Positions 27,415 through 37,632 of a DNA stretch of 64,000 bases are shown piece by piece. The position numbers were made by a program, and so were the translations under genes. Under the pieces are notes generated by a model. The model saw nothing but the letters and a program-made list of their open reading frames with translations, did no database searches and had not been told where the DNA came from. Location: positions 63,298 through 127,297 of the forward strand of contig MTSL01000159.1 in assembly GCA_002794465.1 (NCBI GenBank). The letters run 5' to 3'. Position 1 is the first letter of the stretch, and each line of letters starts with the position of its first letter. Origin of the DNA: Paramicrosporidium saccamoebae. Taxonomy: Eukaryota > Rozellomycota.

Positions 27415-29154
27415 ATGGGTCGGTCAAAAGACAACGTGGACGAGCCATCGCTGCCGGATTTTGTGTTTACCGAGCCCACTGAAGAGGAACTGCTAAGAGA
27501 GTTGCAGGAATTGGGGATAGCTGAATTTGATTCTTCCAATCCCACCCACGCTGAGGCGATGGCGATGGAAGAAGGAGTGCATCACAGGAGAAATATTCCG
27601 GTGGACCTGGCAGATTACAATGTTGATAATATGGAACTGACGCCTGAAGATGAAAATGATCCAGCTTTGTTGGCCGAACTGGCGGTACTAGAGGGGTCAG
27701 GGAGACTACAGGAATCAGCGCATGATCTAAAGCAAAAGTCCGAACCAACGCTGGAACTAAAGCCAGAAAAAAGTGTTGAGGAGCGCATGAATGAGGCAAA
27801 GAGTCGAGCTTTGGGCTTGAAGAGAAGCGGTGATATGGAAGGAGCCAAGACGGCACTACAAGAATACGAGCGACTCAAAGCATTACTTGCCAAGGATCCT
27901 CAGCCTAGCGAAATCAGCCAGCCAACACCAACTCATCCCGCAATGGAAAAATCCAGCGAGATTGACTTGTTGAAAGAGTTGGCATTGGAGGCAAAACGGG
28001 CGGGGGATCTGGATCAGGCCCGTTCTCTCATGTCGCAGATACTCGCCCTTCAAGGCAATCCCACAAAGTCTGTCAAAGCAAAGTTACTGGCACAGGCAAA
28101 AGAGTGTCAAGAGGCAGCGCGGATTATGATGAATCGTGGTGATCGCACCGCAGCATCCGACTTTACCCGAAAGGAGAAAGCCTTTGCTTTGGATGTAAAG
28201 AAGGGCGTACAGGGCGAAAAGGAGACGGTACAGGTAGAACTGCCCGTTGATACGACTAACTACAACGTGGCTCCTGACGAGCTCTCCGTCCATCTATCAG
28301 CACTAACATTGTCCAAAAGAAGTAAGATGACACCCTCTGCCAAGGTCGAGTACTTTATTCAAACGTTGTTGGAGTGGCCGGTGGACGATGCGACTAACCA
28401 TCGCCAAAACACTGCCAAATTTGCCATTGCAACAAATTCGGCCGAGTTGATGGATAGGAAAATCACATACAAGGCCATTAAACGCGATATGCGCTCCATC
28501 AAGTTTTTTGAGCATCACAAGATACGGGTGGAGCTTTATCGCGTGGAGAGCAGCTTTTTCCGTACTAAAAATGTTCTGGTGGGCTGGACGGCGCTCCGGA
28601 TGGGTCCACTGACTGCCGAAACACGCACAGAAGAGACACTCGACTTGGTCGATGAGAATCGTAAACAAATTGGAGTGTCAATAACAGTCGCGTTGGAATT
28701 GCGCACTCCTCTAAAGAGCTCCTCACAGTCCATGAAGACGGCCAATTGGGTTGTCATGGTGGATGGTGAATCAGGACGAATCTTTAATCCTCCGCCACCA
28801 GAATCTGTCGAGGCCGACACCATAGTTTCCTGCATTAGAAGCTATGTTGTCTTGGAGCACGAAATCGCCCGTCTGAAAGCAGATCCTGTCGCTGAGACTG
28901 ATCCTGCCTTGGTAGCTCTCCTGGGAGCCCTAGAAGGCAAATTATATGATCTGACCGTCAAGGTAGAATTAGGACAGCTCTCCATGGAGGATTACTTGTC
29001 CAATGTACAGGATGCCATTCCCGAGGCAAAAAGAATGGCATTGGAATGTAAACGCGCTGGGAAAATGAATGACGCCCGGAACTGGTTGAAACATGTGCAC
29101 ATGATGGAAGAGGAAATTTCTGAAGCCCAACAAGAGCCCGAAGATGCAGCATAA
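27415..29154 (+). CDS. Coiled-coil and C2 domain protein 1 (CC2D1/Lgd family)
   Basis: Animal CC2D1A/B and Drosophila Lgd bind ESCRT-III Shrub/CHMP4 and act in endosomal sorting. The ATG at 27415 is used because the start region of coatomer zeta lies immediately upstream; 579 residues, single exon. Seen: acidic N-terminus, three DM14-type helical hairpins (ERMNEAKSRALGLKRSGDME; ELALEAKRAGDLDQARSLM; AQAKECQEAARIMMNRGDRTA), then a long insert and a C2 domain (about 380-500; FFEHHKIRVELYRVESSFF, KNVLVGWTALRMGPL). The last 80 residues add a DM14-like hairpin (EAKRMALECKRAGKMNDARN). The DM14-C2 order is specific to this family. It is not found in budding yeast, so it is a lineage marker. Confidence 0.87.
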   Translation: MGRSKDNVDEPSLPDFVFTEPTEEELLRELQELGIAEFDSSNPTHAEAMAMEEGVHHRRNIPVDLADYNVDNMELTPEDENDPALLAELAVLEGSGRLQESAHDLKQKSEPTLELKPEKSVEERMNEAKSRALGLKRSGDMEGAKTALQEYERLKALLAKDPQPSEISQPTPTHPAMEKSSEIDLLKELALEAKRAGDLDQARSLMSQILALQGNPTKSVKAKLLAQAKECQEAARIMMNRGDRTAASDFTRKEKAFALDVKKGVQGEKETVQVELPVDTTNYNVAPDELSVHLSALTLSKRSKMTPSAKVEYFIQTLLEWPVDDATNHRQNTAKFAIATNSAELMDRKITYKAIKRDMRSIKFFEHHKIRVELYRVESSFFRTKNVLVGWTALRMGPLTAETRTEETLDLVDENRKQIGVSITVALELRTPLKSSSQSMKTANWVVMVDGESGRIFNPPPPESVEADTIVSCIRSYVVLEHEIARLKADPVAETDPALVALLGALEGKLYDLTVKVELGQLSMEDYLSNVQDAIPEAKRMALECKRAGKMNDARNWLKHVHMMEEEISEAQQEPEDAA

Positions 29155-29332
29155 GCAGTGGTATGGGTAGAGCGTTAGTGTGGGTGGAGTATTAAGGTGG
29201 GCGGGGTAATTGGTGCCATACGGTGAAAATCTAGTGCTCAATGGTATGGATCTATAATGGAAGTATCAACACTGAACCACTTGAATAATGCGACTATCGT
29301 AAACAACACTCACTATCAAATCATTATATACT

Positions 29333-31435
29333 CTAAATACATTCCATCTCTCGTTTCTTCATCCTCGTGTCAATGCAATTTGTAAGTCTCCATAGGATGG
29401 GCGCCAGGATCATTCCCAACGCTGTCACTCCCGCCAGAACATAGTACGATTCACCTGTAATCAATCCCAATCTCCTTCCACGCGCACCCAACATTAAGGC
29501 CAATTCGCTGACCTGAGCAAGATCCACTCCCACCGTGATTGCATGACGCCATTCCAGAGATAATGTCTTCATAATGATAGTGGTGAGGAGAGCCTTTACT
29601 ACGACAATGAATACGGACAATGGGACGAGAAGGAAGAGCTCCCCCCAGAGGAAGCGCATGTCGAGTAATAGACCAACTGAGGCAAAGAAGAAGATGGAGG
29701 CAAATTCGCTGAGAGTAACGATACGCTGATCGCGTGTCTCATGGAGGGCATGGTACACCGGATGGTCGGCGGGGGTAAACGTGGAGACGGCCATTGCTGC
29801 TAGGAACACGCCCAACTCGACTGACACTCCAAAATGATGGCCAGTAATAGTTGCCAGTGCAACAAATCCAATGACTCGCAGATGATCAAACATGGTCCAC
29901 GGAGCAATAGCGACAATGAGACGACTGACTAACATGACGGCAGCTGTGTATGCCGTCGTCCTTACTATAAAAAGGACCACAGTGCTCACAAAATTCCACG
30001 TTCCCGCATGTCCCGAAGCAAACACTGGGAGGATGGCCAAAGCAATGCAGAAGAGCAAATCTTGCGCCACCAGTACTCCCATTACCGATTTGCCAACAAT
30101 CGTCCCTATCACTCCCTTGTCCCCGCTGGATTGAAGACATTTGACTGCAACAACGGTGCTGGACAATGACAGAATCAACCCCACAAACAGGGATTGCTGA
30201 AAGGAGACTTGGAACAGGTATATTCCCACCAGACAGGAAAGAAAGGAGCTGGCCACTCCCATCAACAGAGTCCCCAGCAGAGAGATCATCCAGACGGCTT
30301 GAATTTTGTCAAGGGAGAATTCAAGCCCCAAGCTGCACACAACCATCAAAAGACAAAATTGCCCAAAGGTATTGATCTGCATCAAGTTTTGGATCATGTC
30401 GAAACAGCTGGGTCCCAGCAGCATCCCAGCAGATAGATAGCCCAAGAAGGCAGGCAAGGAACATAGCTCAAAAATCATCCCGAGCAAAATAGATCCCACT
30501 AAGAGTGCCAGCAATTCTCCGAGAAACTTGCCGTCTTCGCCAACAATGGCCAGATTCGAGGGTCTCGAGAGTACAAATCGATTGTTGTATGGATCAATAA
30601 TACTCCCGGCTGAATGTCCGGTTACATTCCTGTGAGTGGCCTCGTCATTTGGATGCAATTGCCCCTCATCCTCTCCCGGCACCCGGATCACAGTCTCCAA
30701 ATGAGCCAATCCTGCCTTGTGCAGCTTTGCAAACACATCGCCTCCCGAATTCTCAATTTGCTTGACCAAATCCCCAATATCGTGTTTCACTGAATCGATC
30801 CAAGTGCCGTTTCCATTGTCGACATTGCTGTGTTTGTGGGCCACAATCTTGATCACGCCATGCTTTTCCTCAAAATTATCGTCGATGCGCATTTTTCCCT
30901 GTTCATTCACCTCTTTCAATCCAACGACATTCTGTTGCAGGGTGTCAATGGCCAGCTCACCCACCGCTTGTAGGGCGCTGTATCGGTCACGAAGGAACTT
31001 TTCCGAATGTTCGCCCTTCCCGCTCATCATCTCGATGCCCTTTTGGATCCACCCGGGAACCTCAATGAGCAGCTTGTCAAAGTATCCCCATTGCACCAGC
31101 TGCAACACTATCGGCTCCAGGAGGAGTTGGTCTCGCAGGGTCAGGTTGGCACGCTGGAGCACTTGTGGCAGGACCGCCACTGTCGCATTAGCGGGCAATC
31201 CAAGGGCTCCCAGGTACTTGTGCCGGTACCTCCTAATCTGCTCCATCGACGCAACCAATCTGCGTTGGTCATCATGCAACAGTCGCGATTCCTGTGGTCC
31301 CCAATCCCGACGTATAATGGGGGCTAAAAGACTAAACAGAACGTAGCAGGCCATGCCGACGATGGCAATGGTTGTGATAAACAATAGGAACAAGAGGATG
31401 GGCGGGGAATTGCTGCGTCGATGTCGGTCGTTCAT
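29333..31435 (-). CDS. CPA2-type cation/proton antiporter, TMCO3/KefB-like
   Basis: Predicted membrane monovalent cation/H+ exchanger; 700 residues, single exon. An N-terminal signal anchor (PPILLFLLFITTIAIVGMA) precedes a 270-residue lumenal helical region with possible coiled coil (RRLVASMEQIRRYRHKYLGA). About twelve membrane helices follow: LGELLALLVGSILLGMIFEL, AFLGYLSAGMLLGPS with the KefB/CPA2 half-helix motif, FGQFCLLMVVCSLGLEFSLD, and VAQDLLFCIALAILPVFASG. The fold matches Na/K-H antiporters of the Kef family. The long N-terminal lumenal coiled region is a feature of animal TMCO3, which I consider the closest relative. No C-terminal RCK domain is present. Compartment unknown. Confidence 0.8.
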   Translation of the reverse strand: MNDRHRRSNSPPILLFLLFITTIAIVGMACYVLFSLLAPIIRRDWGPQESRLLHDDQRRLVASMEQIRRYRHKYLGALGLPANATVAVLPQVLQRANLTLRDQLLLEPIVLQLVQWGYFDKLLIEVPGWIQKGIEMMSGKGEHSEKFLRDRYSALQAVGELAIDTLQQNVVGLKEVNEQGKMRIDDNFEEKHGVIKIVAHKHSNVDNGNGTWIDSVKHDIGDLVKQIENSGGDVFAKLHKAGLAHLETVIRVPGEDEGQLHPNDEATHRNVTGHSAGSIIDPYNNRFVLSRPSNLAIVGEDGKFLGELLALLVGSILLGMIFELCSLPAFLGYLSAGMLLGPSCFDMIQNLMQINTFGQFCLLMVVCSLGLEFSLDKIQAVWMISLLGTLLMGVASSFLSCLVGIYLFQVSFQQSLFVGLILSLSSTVVAVKCLQSSGDKGVIGTIVGKSVMGVLVAQDLLFCIALAILPVFASGHAGTWNFVSTVVLFIVRTTAYTAAVMLVSRLIVAIAPWTMFDHLRVIGFVALATITGHHFGVSVELGVFLAAMAVSTFTPADHPVYHALHETRDQRIVTLSEFASIFFFASVGLLLDMRFLWGELFLLVPLSVFIVVVKALLTTIIMKTLSLEWRHAITVGVDLAQVSELALMLGARGRRLGLITGESYYVLAGVTALGMILAPILWRLTNCIDTRMKKREMECI

Positions 31436-31610
31436 GCTCCGAAAATAGACGGGTCTTGTTATTATTGGCTCTCGCAGCCAGCGGGCATCCCAAACAGGGA
31501 ATATATAGCAGCATTATCAATGGGGGAATTTGCGATTTTATTATATTGGAAGGGGCCCCCATTAAGATAAGAATCATTGTGACCATTGCTGATTGGTTGG
31601 TTTCCGTTGT

Positions 31611-32924
31611 ATGACTAGGTAAGACTCGCGGCTCTTCTAACCGGCAGAAAGCGCAAGTGGGACCTCGATGACCATGGTCAAGTGGTGGAGGCCGTATCTG
31701 AAGAGGGAAAGCCTGCAGTAAACCTGGTGGAGGACGAAAAGTCCTTGGTTGAGGAAAAGCCCTTGGTTGAGGCAAAGTCCTTAGGTGAGGCAAAGCCCTT
31801 GGTTGAGGCAAAGTCCTTAGTTGAGGAAAAGTCCTTAGGTGAGGCAAAGTCCTTGGGCGAGGAAAAGCGCCCAGAGTCTGTGGTAGAAGAGCGGGCGAAA
31901 AGACCGGCAAACACCGCAGTAGACTCTGCCGTTGAAGCAGCGAGTCGTATTGCCGCTGCTTTAAAGGAGCCAGATGTGCCTACAATCACTGCCACAAGAC
32001 CAACTAGCTCCATTGCCGCGACCATTGGACTAGAAGACGATACTGTATCTATGGATTCAGCGCTAATTATTTTATAGAAGCCAAAGGCAGAGGGGCGTTT
32101 CAAAAAGACGATGGACGTCAATGACTCTCGTCATCGGTACTATCTAATCAAATTGCAGACACTTCATGAGATTGAAGCACATTCAGGTGCAACGCTTAGT
32201 GTGCGTGGCAAGTATTATCCAGACCGCAGCATGGCCACTGAGAAGGATCCTGCTCTTTGCGTGGACGTGTTCGGACACTCCCAGTCGGCTGTCGACAAGG
32301 CAGTGGAGCGGTTAGGGGAACTGATGGAAACGGGGCCGCCGGCACACAAAGAGCTTGCGGAAAAGGTCTATGCGCCATTCGACCCCGATTCGGCACCAGG
32401 TATCAATTTCCGGGCAAAGATCTTGGGACCCCAAGTACCGAATGAGATGATTTTTGATAGTGTAGGGCTCATATTTGAGACACATACAAAAGGAGAGCGG
32501 GGCGAGGGCGAATTTGCGGGGTCGGGCGTCAGGATACATAGAAATTGGACAACGAGAGGAGCAAGTAGAGCCTCTACATATTTATTTGACGGCGGATCGT
32601 CCAGTCGAGCTGGAATATGCCAAGAAGCTGGCCGAGGACTTGCTGGCCACGGTTAAGGCAGAGATGGATGCGATGCGCATGGTTCCCACCATGTACGGAC
32701 AGGGAATGCCACAGTACCCTTATCCGATGCAATATGGCTATCCGCCCATGTCCTACGGAACGACCAACCAAGTCGCCGCTCCCATGGCCAGCTATCCCAC
32801 CAACTATAACACTCAATATCCTTACCCTCCTCAACAACCCCAACAATCTCAACAATCCCAGCCACCGCCGCCAGGGAGCAGAGATTATCACAATGTGCCT
32901 CCTCCAAAGGGTTTATACAAGTAA
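31611..32924 (+). CDS. KH-domain splicing regulator, KHDC4/BLOM7-like
   Basis: Homologue of KHDC4 (BLOM7alpha), an RNA-binding protein linked to the PRP19 complex in humans. Four exons (31611-31618, 31648-32044, 32078-32434, 32466-32924) with introns of 29, 33 and 31 nt give 406 residues. Splicing joins MT to RKRKWDLDDHGQ. Two KH-like modules: IEAHSGATLSVRGKYYPD ... LCVDVFGHSQSAVDKAVERL, then GSYLRHIQKESGARANLRGR and PLHIYLTADRP, which align with [20 protein letters not shown] of human KHDC4. The N-terminus has a tandem SLVEEK/SLGEAK repeat (31742-31865), and the C-terminus is a Q/P/Y-rich low-complexity tail. The first coding exon holds 8 nt. It is followed 31 bp later by RER1. Confidence 0.86.
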
Positions 32925-32955
32925 AGCATAATTGTATTGTTATCGTAAGACCATC

Positions 32956-33551
32956 ATGTCGGCTGAGGGGGCAGACTCGCCAAAGTTGGGATTAGCCGTG
33001 CTTACCAATTTGAGCCGCGTAAGAAGGTTGGCGCTAATTGACTATTGTAGAGGTATCAGTACTGGGTGGATAGAACAACTCCCCACATGGTCCCCCGGTG
33101 GATCACCACCTGTACCTTGTTACTCTTGTTTCTTTTGCGAATTATCACGTACCAAGGCTTCTATGTGATTGCATACGCGCTGGGAATTTACCTGTTGAAC
33201 ACATTTCTCCTCTTCCTCTCACCTCGTCACGACCCTGCCGAGCTTTCCAATGACACGCCCCTCGAAGCCGAGCCCTCCCTGCCCTCCCTGCCCTCCCGCC
33301 GGGACGACGAATTCCGACCGTTTGTGAGGAGACTGCCTGAATTTCGGTTTTGGTACAATGCGACTTGGGCCACGGTCATTGGACTGGGATGCACCATATT
33401 CCCCGCCTTGGACTTGCCGGTGTTTTGGCCCATCTTGCTGTTCTACTTTATAACTCTGACAGTTTTGACAATGCGAAGACAGATTGCCCACATGATCAAG
33501 TACAAATATGTGCCGTTTGATATTGGAAAGAAGCAATATACTCGATCCTAG
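32956..33551 (+). CDS. RER1: ER retention protein RER1
   Basis: Golgi receptor that returns ER membrane proteins via COPI. Exons 32956-33018 and 33051-33551 with a 32-nt intron give 187 residues, matching human RER1 (196). Seen: RYQYWVDRTTPHMVPRW, four membrane helices, the signature VIAYALGIYLLNTFLLFLSP, then EFRPFVRRLPEFRFW and VFWPILLFYFITLTVLTM, and the C-terminal RRQIAHMIKYKYVPFDIGKK. The splice site lies where the first exon (SAEGADSPKLGLAVLTNLSR) meets RYQYW. Start is 31 bp after the KHDC4-like stop on the same strand, one of the tightest tandem spacings here. Confidence 0.96.
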
Positions 33552-33813
33552 CCTGATTTACTATAAATAAAGCGTCTGTATTGAGGTGGTACAGGGTAGA
33601 GTGGACGAAATTATGCTGACAAATACCATGTTAAACTTTTGAATATATTTCACAACTTTTAAAGATATTCTGCAACTTGAATAAATTCTATTTTGAGTAT
33701 ACTATATTATTGAATAGATCATCTCGGGTAAAGTACGTCGGATGGAGCAAGAGTACTGGATGGATTTTACATTCAATACACCTCTCTTTCTTGTCTCTTC
33801 ACTTTTTACTTTA

Positions 33814-35055
33814 TCACCACCAGTCATTGTAGTGTCCAATGTAGTACATGGCCACCATCATCACCATCATGAGAGTCACAATAATGAAGAATGGAATCAG
33901 TGGCACCCAGCCATCGATTCCAGGTTGGCCCGGCACGGCTACATTCATCCCCCAGATCCCACTGACCAAGGATAGGGGTAGAACTAGTGCTGCGGCTGCC
34001 GTCAACTTCTTCATCACAATGTTCATCCGGTTGCTGGCTTCATTCAGCTCAATGCTAATGTGCGCAAGATAGTTGCTATGCGATCGGTTGAGGGTTTCAC
34101 TGTATTGCTCAAGATTTTGGATATCGGTGAGCACGTGGTCGTTGACGTCACGGAGGTAAATGAGGGTATGTTCACGGAGAAACTCGGGACATCGCGTAGT
34201 GAGAATCTTGAGAATCTCAATTTTTGGTTTGAGAAGACGTTGCAGATGGGTCACTCTTTTGCGTGCCCGTCCAATGCGCCGTAGCATATCGCTTTGCTCC
34301 GAGTGGGTGAGGAAAAGGACCAACTCGTCAATAGTATCCACCTCCAACTCGAGATTCTGCATCTGCGGAAGGAACTCATCTACTGCATCATCTAGGAGCG
34401 AATACATGACCCAGTCGGACGACAATGCCAATTGGGACGTCTTCAGGCCATACATTCGACGCAACACCCTCCGGATGTGCGGAATGGGTTCGTGATGGAT
34501 GCTGATTACGTAATTCTGAAACACCAACATGTACAGAACGGCGGGACTGTTCAAATCCAGTCCATCCATAGAGGGTCTCCTCCCCAGATTATTAGTGGTC
34601 GAGGAAAGGAATTTCTGGTCACAGGTCTGTATGCAGAGAAAGAGATAGTGTTCAAATATTTCGCACTTTTCCCTCGAGTCGGCCATTTGCACATCCTCAA
34701 TGGACAACGGATGCACTCCAAAGACACTGGCCAGTCTAGACAAGTCGTCACTGTTCGGTGTGACAATGTCTATCCAAAACGGTTCCTTTGATCCACTGAA
34801 CATGTCGTTGGTGACTTCGCCAGGCTGCAGGAGCGCGTCCAACGACCATGCTTGTCGGATATCCGTATCATTGGAATAATATGTATATTTGATGGATGGC
34901 GAATACGCCTGGAATGGCTTACTGAACGAGGCAGGATTGGACAGGTCGGTTCGGGAGGAATCCGAGGGCGGTTCAAACGAAGGGACCCTCCGTAACGAGT
35001 CCATCGCAATTATTGAATGGCGCGTCCCAGTGGTGGGTGTACTTGGCTCGCTCAT
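33814..35055 (-). CDS. CorA-type Mg2+ transporter, ALR1/MNR2 branch (first paralogue)
   Basis: Magnesium channel of plasma or vacuolar membrane; 413 residues, single exon. Seen: FWIDIVTPNSDDLSRLASVF, GVHPLSIEDVQMADSREKCE, the long stalk helix with YLRDVNDHVLTDIQNLEQYS, and two C-terminal membrane helices, the first followed by the ion-selective GMN motif (SGIWGMNVAVPGQPGIDGW). The DSREKCE segment and the two-helix C-terminus match fungal Alr1/Alr2/Mnr2 proteins, but the long N-terminal extension of yeast Alr1 is replaced by about 85 polar residues. A second paralogue lies at 40882-41949. Seven kb and eight genes separate them. Confidence 0.94.
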   Translation of the reverse strand: MSEPSTPTTGTRHSIIAMDSLRRVPSFEPPSDSSRTDLSNPASFSKPFQAYSPSIKYTYYSNDTDIRQAWSLDALLQPGEVTNDMFSGSKEPFWIDIVTPNSDDLSRLASVFGVHPLSIEDVQMADSREKCEIFEHYLFLCIQTCDQKFLSSTTNNLGRRPSMDGLDLNSPAVLYMLVFQNYVISIHHEPIPHIRRVLRRMYGLKTSQLALSSDWVMYSLLDDAVDEFLPQMQNLELEVDTIDELVLFLTHSEQSDMLRRIGRARKRVTHLQRLLKPKIEILKILTTRCPEFLREHTLIYLRDVNDHVLTDIQNLEQYSETLNRSHSNYLAHISIELNEASNRMNIVMKKLTAAAALVLPLSLVSGIWGMNVAVPGQPGIDGWVPLIPFFIIVTLMMVMMVAMYYIGHYNDWW

Positions 35056-35442
35056 TGCGGCTAGAGACGGAGGCGCTCGGCTTGTTGAGGTGTCGTGTTA
35101 CAAGGCGCACGAATAGACAGCCTCTCCTGCAACTGCCAATGGATAGGAATGCAACCGTCGCCTGGAGAACCAATCAACGACGAGAGTCTCGCCAATCAAT
35201 GAAAACCGTTCCACCAATCTGGTATGCCGGAATTTTCGTTTTGGTCACATCCAAGTTGAGATTGTCAGTAATAAGCCAATGCTGTCTAGCAGAGACGCCA
35301 ACTGTAAGCAGATCCTGTTGATTAGCGAAAGTGCATCTTTATTAAAGACAGCATTATAGACCACGGCTTGTGGGGTAGCTATCATAGGAACCAATCGTAA
35401 GCGGATACTGTTGAGCGGTCTTTAGACAATTTATTATCGACA
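35056..35442. other. Spacer between first CorA and WASP genes
   Basis: 387 bp. A plus-strand open frame (35013-35321) overlaps the CorA start; it has a basic N-terminus and a short hydrophobic stretch (PPIWYAGIFVLVTSKL) but no recognisable family, so I do not call it a gene. A diverged direct repeat (GTAAGCAGATCCTGTTGATTAGCG near 35303, GTAAGCGGATACTGTTGAGCGG near 35398) is visible. Confidence 0.4.
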
Positions 35443-36630
35443 TTACCATTCGGAATCATCATTATCGGAATCTGAATGGGCAAGTTTCCTATTCCTCTCC
35501 GCCAGCGCCTTGGCTAACATGCTGGCCATAATGTCTGACTGATCATCAGAGGCTACCGATGGGGTGTTGAGACTATTTGTCGAGTTGGATCGTTCAACAG
35601 CTCGCAATTGCTGCTTGTCCGTATTCCTAATACTAGCTAATAGATTTGCACGGCCGGCGTCCATTGGCACAGCCTGTGGAGTTGGTTTTGGATTCAAAAG
35701 GCCTTCCTCTGGCATCGGGACTTCTCGTTGTGTATTAAGCATTGGACTTTCTTGTCGAGTTTCAGGCCGTGATCGGGTGGGCGGAGGTGGGGCCGGGCCC
35801 TTGATGGACTTTGCAGGTGGTGGGGGAGGGGGGCCCTTATTCCTTGTTTTGAAGCTCTGTTGTGAACTACTCTTCCCTGGCCCATCCATCTGCTTTACAA
35901 AGTCTGCAATAAAGCCAGCCGTATCCTTGTTCTCAAGTTGCTCCGTAGTCACTCCGGCCTTCTGGAAGATTGCTTTCCATTCGGCAGGGATGTTCTGCAC
36001 ATCAAAGGCACCCGTTGATGCATTAAATCCAATGTGCGCCAAATGTCGAAATTCGGTTGGATCACCAATATCGTTAGCAGTCAGCTCGCTGGACCGGCGC
36101 TTGTCCTTTTTGGATCTAAACAGTCCAAAGAATCCGCCACTCTCCTTGTCCGTGACCGATTTAATAGAGCCCTCCCGACTGGGCGAATTGTCACCCGATC
36201 TACGCGACGAAAGTTGCAATATCTCTGACTTTTGATAGACAACCTGTGCAAAGTCTGCCGCTTCCTTCTCGTCTGCAAACAGCAGCCCAATCTGCCGTCC
36301 GTCGTCCGATTCGAAAGAATGGAAAAAGTCACAATCCAAACGGTATTCAAAATCAAAGCACACTTCGTGTTCCCACACAATTCTTGCATTATCCAGATGG
36401 ACAAGTCGAAAGAAGAGTCCGCCGAGGGTGCGGTCTTTGAGGAGCACCAAGGCGCCCTCATGTCCTTGCGGAGTCCACCGGTCCGGCCGCATGCTGGTCA
36501 AGTACAGCTTTGCCACTGTAGCGGCCACAATCTACCAAGTTATTTACACTTAAAAGCGGACTACCTCGACCTTTGGACCCAAAGCGGACTTTATGGTATT
36601 TTTGTCAGCCGACCTTATAGTGCCGACCAT
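35443..36630 (-). CDS. LAS17: WASP/Las17 actin-nucleation promoting factor
   Basis: Activates Arp2/3 at endocytic sites. Exons 36630-36565 and 36531-35443 with a 33-nt intron give 384 residues. The first exon encodes MVGTIRSADKNTIKSALGP, colinear with the DKEIIKRALP start of yeast Las17. WH1 domain, about 1-130: IVAATVAKLYLTSM, FRLVHLDNARIVWEHEVCFD, FFHSFESDDGRQIGLLFADE. A CRIB/GBD-like segment follows (FRHLAHIGFNASTGAFDVQN, IPAEWKAIFQKAG), then polyproline (GPPPPPPAK), one WH2 motif (GRANLLASIRN), a central helix (IMASMLAKALAERNRKL) and an acidic tail ending DDSEW. The presence of a GBD makes it more WASP-like than Las17, which lacks one. Another donor 6 nt upstream would give a 39-nt intron. 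Confidence 0.93.
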
Positions 36631-36830
36631 TTAACAAGAAATGTGTTTCTAAACACGTGAGATAGCATATCAGGAGCGGGGATTTGGGAAGAGTACAGCT
36701 ACAGGTCCCAGCCCTTTGACGCTAAATAGCACATTGATTTACAAATTCCAACCCGAGAATCCATCTCATTTATATGGTTCAAAAAGCTATCCCATACAGG
36801 AACCTCATTTCATACAACTCGAAAATCTAG

Positions 36831-37027
36831 CTGTCGTGTAGTGGGGATAATACCACAAACGGGAAGGGGGATTCGTTCACTGCTAATCATAGAATGGTAT
36901 GGATACACATCCCACTATCCTCAAATACCCGGCAAAGTGGTCCACTCTAGCACACAAATACCCAACTAATCGACCCTCTGCCTCTACGTCACTTAGCCAA
37001 CTAATCAATCCTCTGCCTCTACGTCAT
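36831..37027 (-). repeat. Dispersed repeat, copy C (inverted)
   Basis: Read on the minus strand it carries two GACGTAGAGGCAGAGG(A/G) units, then GGGTATTTGAGGATAGTGGGA, ATTAGCAGTGAACGAATCC and ATCCCCACTACACGACAG, matching copies A and B. It occupies most of the 417-bp spacer 36631-37047 upstream of WASP and downstream of CWC15. Confidence 0.82.
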
Positions 37028-37047
37028 ATAGCCAATACGTGTAAATC

Positions 37048-37632
37048 TCATTTTATATAACGGTCCATAAATTTACGATGAAAGTCGGACCTCAGAGTAT
37101 CATTGACAAAGCGCTTTTTCGTCTTTGTTTTGGGCTTGTTCTGGTTTTTAAACACTACATCATCGTCCCATCGACGTTTTACTGTAAACGAGTTACGGTC
37201 TGGATCAAGTAGCGGGTTGCCGTGTATGCTGCGCTCCAGCTTGGCGCTGTCTTGACGGAGTCGTTCTGCTTCACGCTCCTTTTTAATCTTTTCCAGCTCG
37301 AGCAGCAATGCCTCTGTGTCATCCTCTTCTTCCTCTTCCTCTTCCTCTTCCGAATCTGAATCTGAATCTGAATTAGAACCAGCTTCAGGTTCAGAGACAC
37401 TTGCCTGAAGCAGCTCAATATCTTTATCATCTTCAACATTCACGACACTCTGCTTCTCGCCAAGTAGTTCGGCACGCAAGTCTCGTTTCCTCATCTCCTC
37501 TGGCGCTCCTTGTCCCGTCTGTCGCAGTTTTAGCTTTGCATGAGCAGTAAGGTCGCGGCTGCTGTATTGGGCGGTCGTAGCGGTGGCCGAGCCAGTGGCA
37601 GCGGACCAAGTAGGGCGTGACGCATTCGACAT
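37048..37632 (-). CDS. CWC15: Spliceosome-associated protein CWC15
   Basis: Component of the Prp19-related (NTR/NTC) spliceosome. Single exon, 194 residues. The N-terminus MSNASRPTWSAATG and QYSSRDLTAHAKLKLRQTGQ, followed by GAPEEMRKRDLRAELL, and the C-terminus VKRRWDDDVVFKNQ and KKRFVNDTLRSDFHRKFMDR are nearly identical to human CWC15. Between them lies an acidic DSDSDSEEEEEE tract and a coiled-coil (EALLLELEKIKKEREAERLR). Length is a little under the human 229. It joins YJU2, BRR2 and the KHDC4 homologue as the fourth splicing gene in this window. Confidence 0.96.
   Translation of the reverse strand: MSNASRPTWSAATGSATATTAQYSSRDLTAHAKLKLRQTGQGAPEEMRKRDLRAELLGEKQSVVNVEDDKDIELLQASVSEPEAGSNSDSDSDSEEEEEEEEEDDTEALLLELEKIKKEREAERLRQDSAKLERSIHGNPLLDPDRNSFTVKRRWDDDVVFKNQNKPKTKTKKRFVNDTLRSDFHRKFMDRYIK

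Noticed and set aside
30717-31346. 209-codon plus-strand open frame
   Set aside because: Antisense to the lumenal part of the TMCO3-like antiporter, no family resemblance.
35013-35321. 102-codon frame overlapping the CorA start
   Set aside because: No recognisable domain, overlaps a certain start codon, and no intron pattern supports it; left as a spacer note.
35564-36235. 223-codon plus-strand open frame
   Set aside because: It is antisense to the WASP gene, whose WH1, WH2 and acidic domains are unmistakable; its Gly-rich stretch mirrors the polyproline codons.
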